Of a stretch of DNA of 7,144 nucleotides, positions 5,394 to 7,144 are shown one piece after another (the first letter of the stretch is position 1; every line of letters begins with the position of its first letter). This stretch comes from an archaeon (GTDB taxonomy: Archaea > Asgardarchaeota > Hermodarchaeia > Hermodarchaeales > Hermodarchaeaceae). The stretch covers positions 1-7,144 of the forward strand of contig JABXGU010000632.1 in NCBI GenBank assembly GCA_016550415.1. Direction: 5' to 3'. The notes under the pieces were generated by a model that did no database searches, was not told the DNA's origin, and was given only the letters and a program-made list of their open reading frames with translations. Position numbers and translations under genes: made by a program.

Positions 5394-6251
5394 TCAGGAT
5401 TTCTCCTTGATGCTTTTAATCAAGTTCTTGGCAACTTTTTTGTTGAGAACAAGACGGTTCATTGTGCGATATTCTCCTGAGTTAGGTTCAAATCGGGTTG
5501 CACACTCGGTACACAGGAGAGACACTAAGGGATTTTGGGTAACGTGATTGCAGCTTAGACAAGAAAAGACGGATGGGGACTTGGGTGTAGTGGCGGTAGG
5601 GCCTGTTTTTAGAGTGGTTCCATTGCAATTTGGGCATACTATACTATTTGCCACTTTGAAACCGTGGCAGGATGGACAATGTGTAACACCTTCAACGGGT
5701 TCGTCAGTGAAGATGCCTGCAAGTGCTAATTTCTCAAGGAAAAGGCGTGTATCATAGGAGTTCAGGTTTGTCAGTCTGTCCGCTTCAGGATATGTTACAC
5801 CAATCGATAGGTTCAGTTGAGGTTCAAAGGCATTAATTTCAAGTTTGAAGAGTGTGGTAAGGAACTCTTCAACTGGTTTAGAAGTCAGCAGGTCCCAGAG
5901 TGGTGATTTTTCAACTTCATTTACAATGCTTTGGTAGAGTGCGTCCCATTGTGCAACAGTTGGTTCTTCGTCTAGTTCAGTGCTTTGAATGATCTTACGA
6001 ATAGGTTCTTCTACGGGTCCAATGGGTTGGTCAGGTGAAAGGAGAAGTGCGATGACCCATGGTGGTGAAATATAGGTTGCCCAGGTGCGGTTACTTGCAT
6101 GTACGCCTCTGAATCCTTCTTCAAACTTAACATGGGCTGAAAAAATGGTGAACATCTCATGTTTACTAATATCTGGGATATTATCACTTACATGAACCTT
6201 GGATGGACCAATTTTGACATCCATATGGAAAATTGCATAACCTATTATCAA
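5394..6251 (-). CDS. Unknown protein with two zinc ribbons and a possible longin/roadblock-like N-terminus
   Basis: This 285-residue protein is not recognised as a named family. Residues 1-90 (IGYAIFHMDVKIGPSKVHVS and on) have the strand pattern and 'DxxIGP' turn often seen at the start of longin/roadblock-like domains, which bind small GTPases; this is an impression of fold only. Residues 95-185 look helical and acidic, ending NSYDTRLFLEKLALAGIF. The C-terminus carries two Cys4 zinc sites: C192/C195 with C206/C209, and C231/C234 with C247/C250, separated by a Pro/Thr linker. The helical stretch followed by paired ribbons recalls archaeal zinc-ribbon output domains such as TackOD1, without being a confident match. 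It lies tail to tail with the GTPase gene. The start is TTG 6251 with only a weak GGGG 9 nt upstream; the frame is open to 6341 without ATG or GTG. The coding strand is unusually rich in A and C. Confidence 0.75.
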   Translation of the reverse strand: MIIGYAIFHMDVKIGPSKVHVSDNIPDISKHEMFTIFSAHVKFEEGFRGVHASNRTWATYISPPWVIALLLSPDQPIGPVEEPIRKIIQSTELDEEPTVAQWDALYQSIVNEVEKSPLWDLLTSKPVEEFLTTLFKLEINAFEPQLNLSIGVTYPEADRLTNLNSYDTRLFLEKLALAGIFTDEPVEGVTHCPSCHGFKVANSIVCPNCNGTTLKTGPTATTPKSPSVFSCLSCNHVTQNPLVSLLCTECATRFEPNSGEYRTMNRLVLNKKVAKNLIKSIKEKS

Positions 6252-6346
6252 AGGTATTATCCCCGCTATTGTAATATCATTTTTAACTAATCTTCCATGA
6301 ATTAGAAGAAGAGTCTTTCGAATTATTTCTTTTGTATTGAATTATT

Positions 6347-6350
6347 GGTG
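6347..6350 (+). promoter_or_regulatory. Ribosome-binding site for the phosphodiesterase-like gene
   Basis: GGTG lies 6 nt before ATG 6357 and sets that start. The 105-bp divergent spacer (6252-6356) otherwise shows only AT-rich sequence without a clear promoter motif. Confidence 0.5.
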
Positions 6351-6356
6351 TCTAAT

Positions 6357-7144
6357 ATGGCATTGTCCAAGATTCGTCTAAAAGGAACAGATGACCTTTA
6401 CATACCAGATTTCAAACGGAATATCTACAAAGTATTGCCAACGGCACTCCGTTGTATGGGTGTTCAGATTCCAAGAGAGGACCTATTCAATTACACTGAG
6501 GTGCAAAGACATCTCAAAGTTAATGATGCAAAAAATGCAGAACGTGTCATTGTATGTATTGTTGATAGTTTGGGAATGGAGAACATGCAGAAAACATCTC
6601 TTTCCCGGCTTTTTGATGACCTTGAGGGTGTAACACTGAGCAGCACATTCCCTACAGTTACATCAGCTGCAATTACTAGCATCCATATGGGTGTTCCTCC
6701 ATCTGACCATGGTATTTTTGGGCATCGTATTTATTTCCGTGAATATGGGTCAATCATAGATACTCTTCGTATGACTGGCGAGCATGTTCATTTCAGGGAT
6801 GCTATTCCCCGCTCTGGTATTGATGTTCGTAATCTTCTTTGGTGTTCTCCCATCTCTGATCTTCTAAAAGAACTCAAATACAAAGTAATCTATGCAGATG
6901 GTCTCCCCAGCCAGATTGCTGGAACCGGGCTTGGTCATTTCTTCACCCATACCTCTAACATTTTGCCTTTCCACGACTTCATTGACGCTTTTGGTATGAC
7001 TCGACGAGTCCTTGCCGAATTTTCTGGGCAACCACTCTTCGTTACACTCTATTTTGGTATTCTCGACCTCTTGTCGCATAAATTCGGTCCCTATTCAATA
7101 GAATACAGGGAGGGCTGCAATTCCTTTTTGCTTCATCTTCGGGC
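6357..7144 (+). CDS. Alkaline phosphatase superfamily protein, type I phosphodiesterase/nucleotide pyrophosphatase-like (3' end missing)
   Basis: The frame is open from ATG 6357 to the window edge, 262 codons, and the C-terminal part lies outside. After about 60 extra N-terminal residues the metal-dependent hydrolase core begins. VIVCIVDSLG at 64-73 supplies the metal ligand D70. SSTFPTVTSAAITS at 95-108 contains the likely nucleophile T97, followed by MGVPPSDHGIFGH, as in type I phosphodiesterases. FGILDLLSHKFGP supplies D237 and H241, a DxxxH metal site. Such enzymes use two metal ions, usually zinc, to hydrolyse phosphodiester, pyrophosphate or phosphonate bonds. No signal peptide is visible, so it is probably cytoplasmic. 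PglZ-like and phosphoglycerate-mutase-like members of the superfamily are alternatives that the missing C-terminus could decide. It is divergent from the zinc-ribbon gene. Confidence 0.85.
   Translation, partial: MALSKIRLKGTDDLYIPDFKRNIYKVLPTALRCMGVQIPREDLFNYTEVQRHLKVNDAKNAERVIVCIVDSLGMENMQKTSLSRLFDDLEGVTLSSTFPTVTSAAITSIHMGVPPSDHGIFGHRIYFREYGSIIDTLRMTGEHVHFRDAIPRSGIDVRNLLWCSPISDLLKELKYKVIYADGLPSQIAGTGLGHFFTHTSNILPFHDFIDAFGMTRRVLAEFSGQPLFVTLYFGILDLLSHKFGPYSIEYREGCNSFLLHLR

Noticed and set aside
6391..6633. 80-codon plus-strand ORF at the right end
   Set aside because: It is out of frame with the phosphodiesterase-like gene, which starts at 6357 behind GGTG and has clear active-site motifs through the same region.

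Overview
The window looks like archaeal chromosome, most likely from an Asgard archaeon. The evidence is a Rab/Ras-type small GTPase (4810-5346) with all five G boxes, a DUF763 gene of the archaeal type, a TrpB2-type tryptophan synthase beta chain, a DUF-like protein with paired zinc ribbons, and several starts preceded by a GGTG/GAGG ribosome-binding site, including TTG starts. A Thorarchaeota-like source is a guess; no rRNA or marker gene is present to settle it. No tRNA, rRNA, CRISPR array or insertion sequence was recognised.

Layout. 1-193 (minus) is the 5' end of a gene for an exported protein that runs off the left edge. A 222-bp divergent spacer follows. 416-1573 (plus) is a DUF763 gene cut by one in-frame TAA at 974-976, so it appears as two half-length ORFs in the same frame. 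A 180-bp spacer with a candidate promoter leads to a CPBP (Rce1-like) intramembrane protease (1754-2497) and, 36 bp on, a class I SAM methyltransferase (2534-3250), probably one transcript. trpB2 (3298-4608, minus) converges on the methyltransferase. A 201-bp divergent control region carrying small palindromes and a TATA-like element separates trpB2 from the small GTPase gene. The GTPase converges on a minus-strand gene (5394-6251) whose protein has an N-terminal region that may be a longin/roadblock-like fold and two C-terminal zinc ribbons. A type I phosphodiesterase/nucleotide pyrophosphatase-like gene starts at 6357 and runs off the right edge.

Working together. The clearest functional neighbourhoods are the CPBP protease plus methyltransferase pair and the GTPase next to a possible GTPase-partner/zinc-ribbon protein. 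The latter is the best candidate for an undescribed signalling module, although the link rests on adjacency and a weak fold impression. Two sequence-level anomalies stand out: the nonsense codon inside an otherwise intact DUF763 gene, and an abrupt change of third-position base use inside the GTPase gene at about codon 40, exactly in the switch I motif, which suggests a mosaic gene or a local strand-composition boundary.
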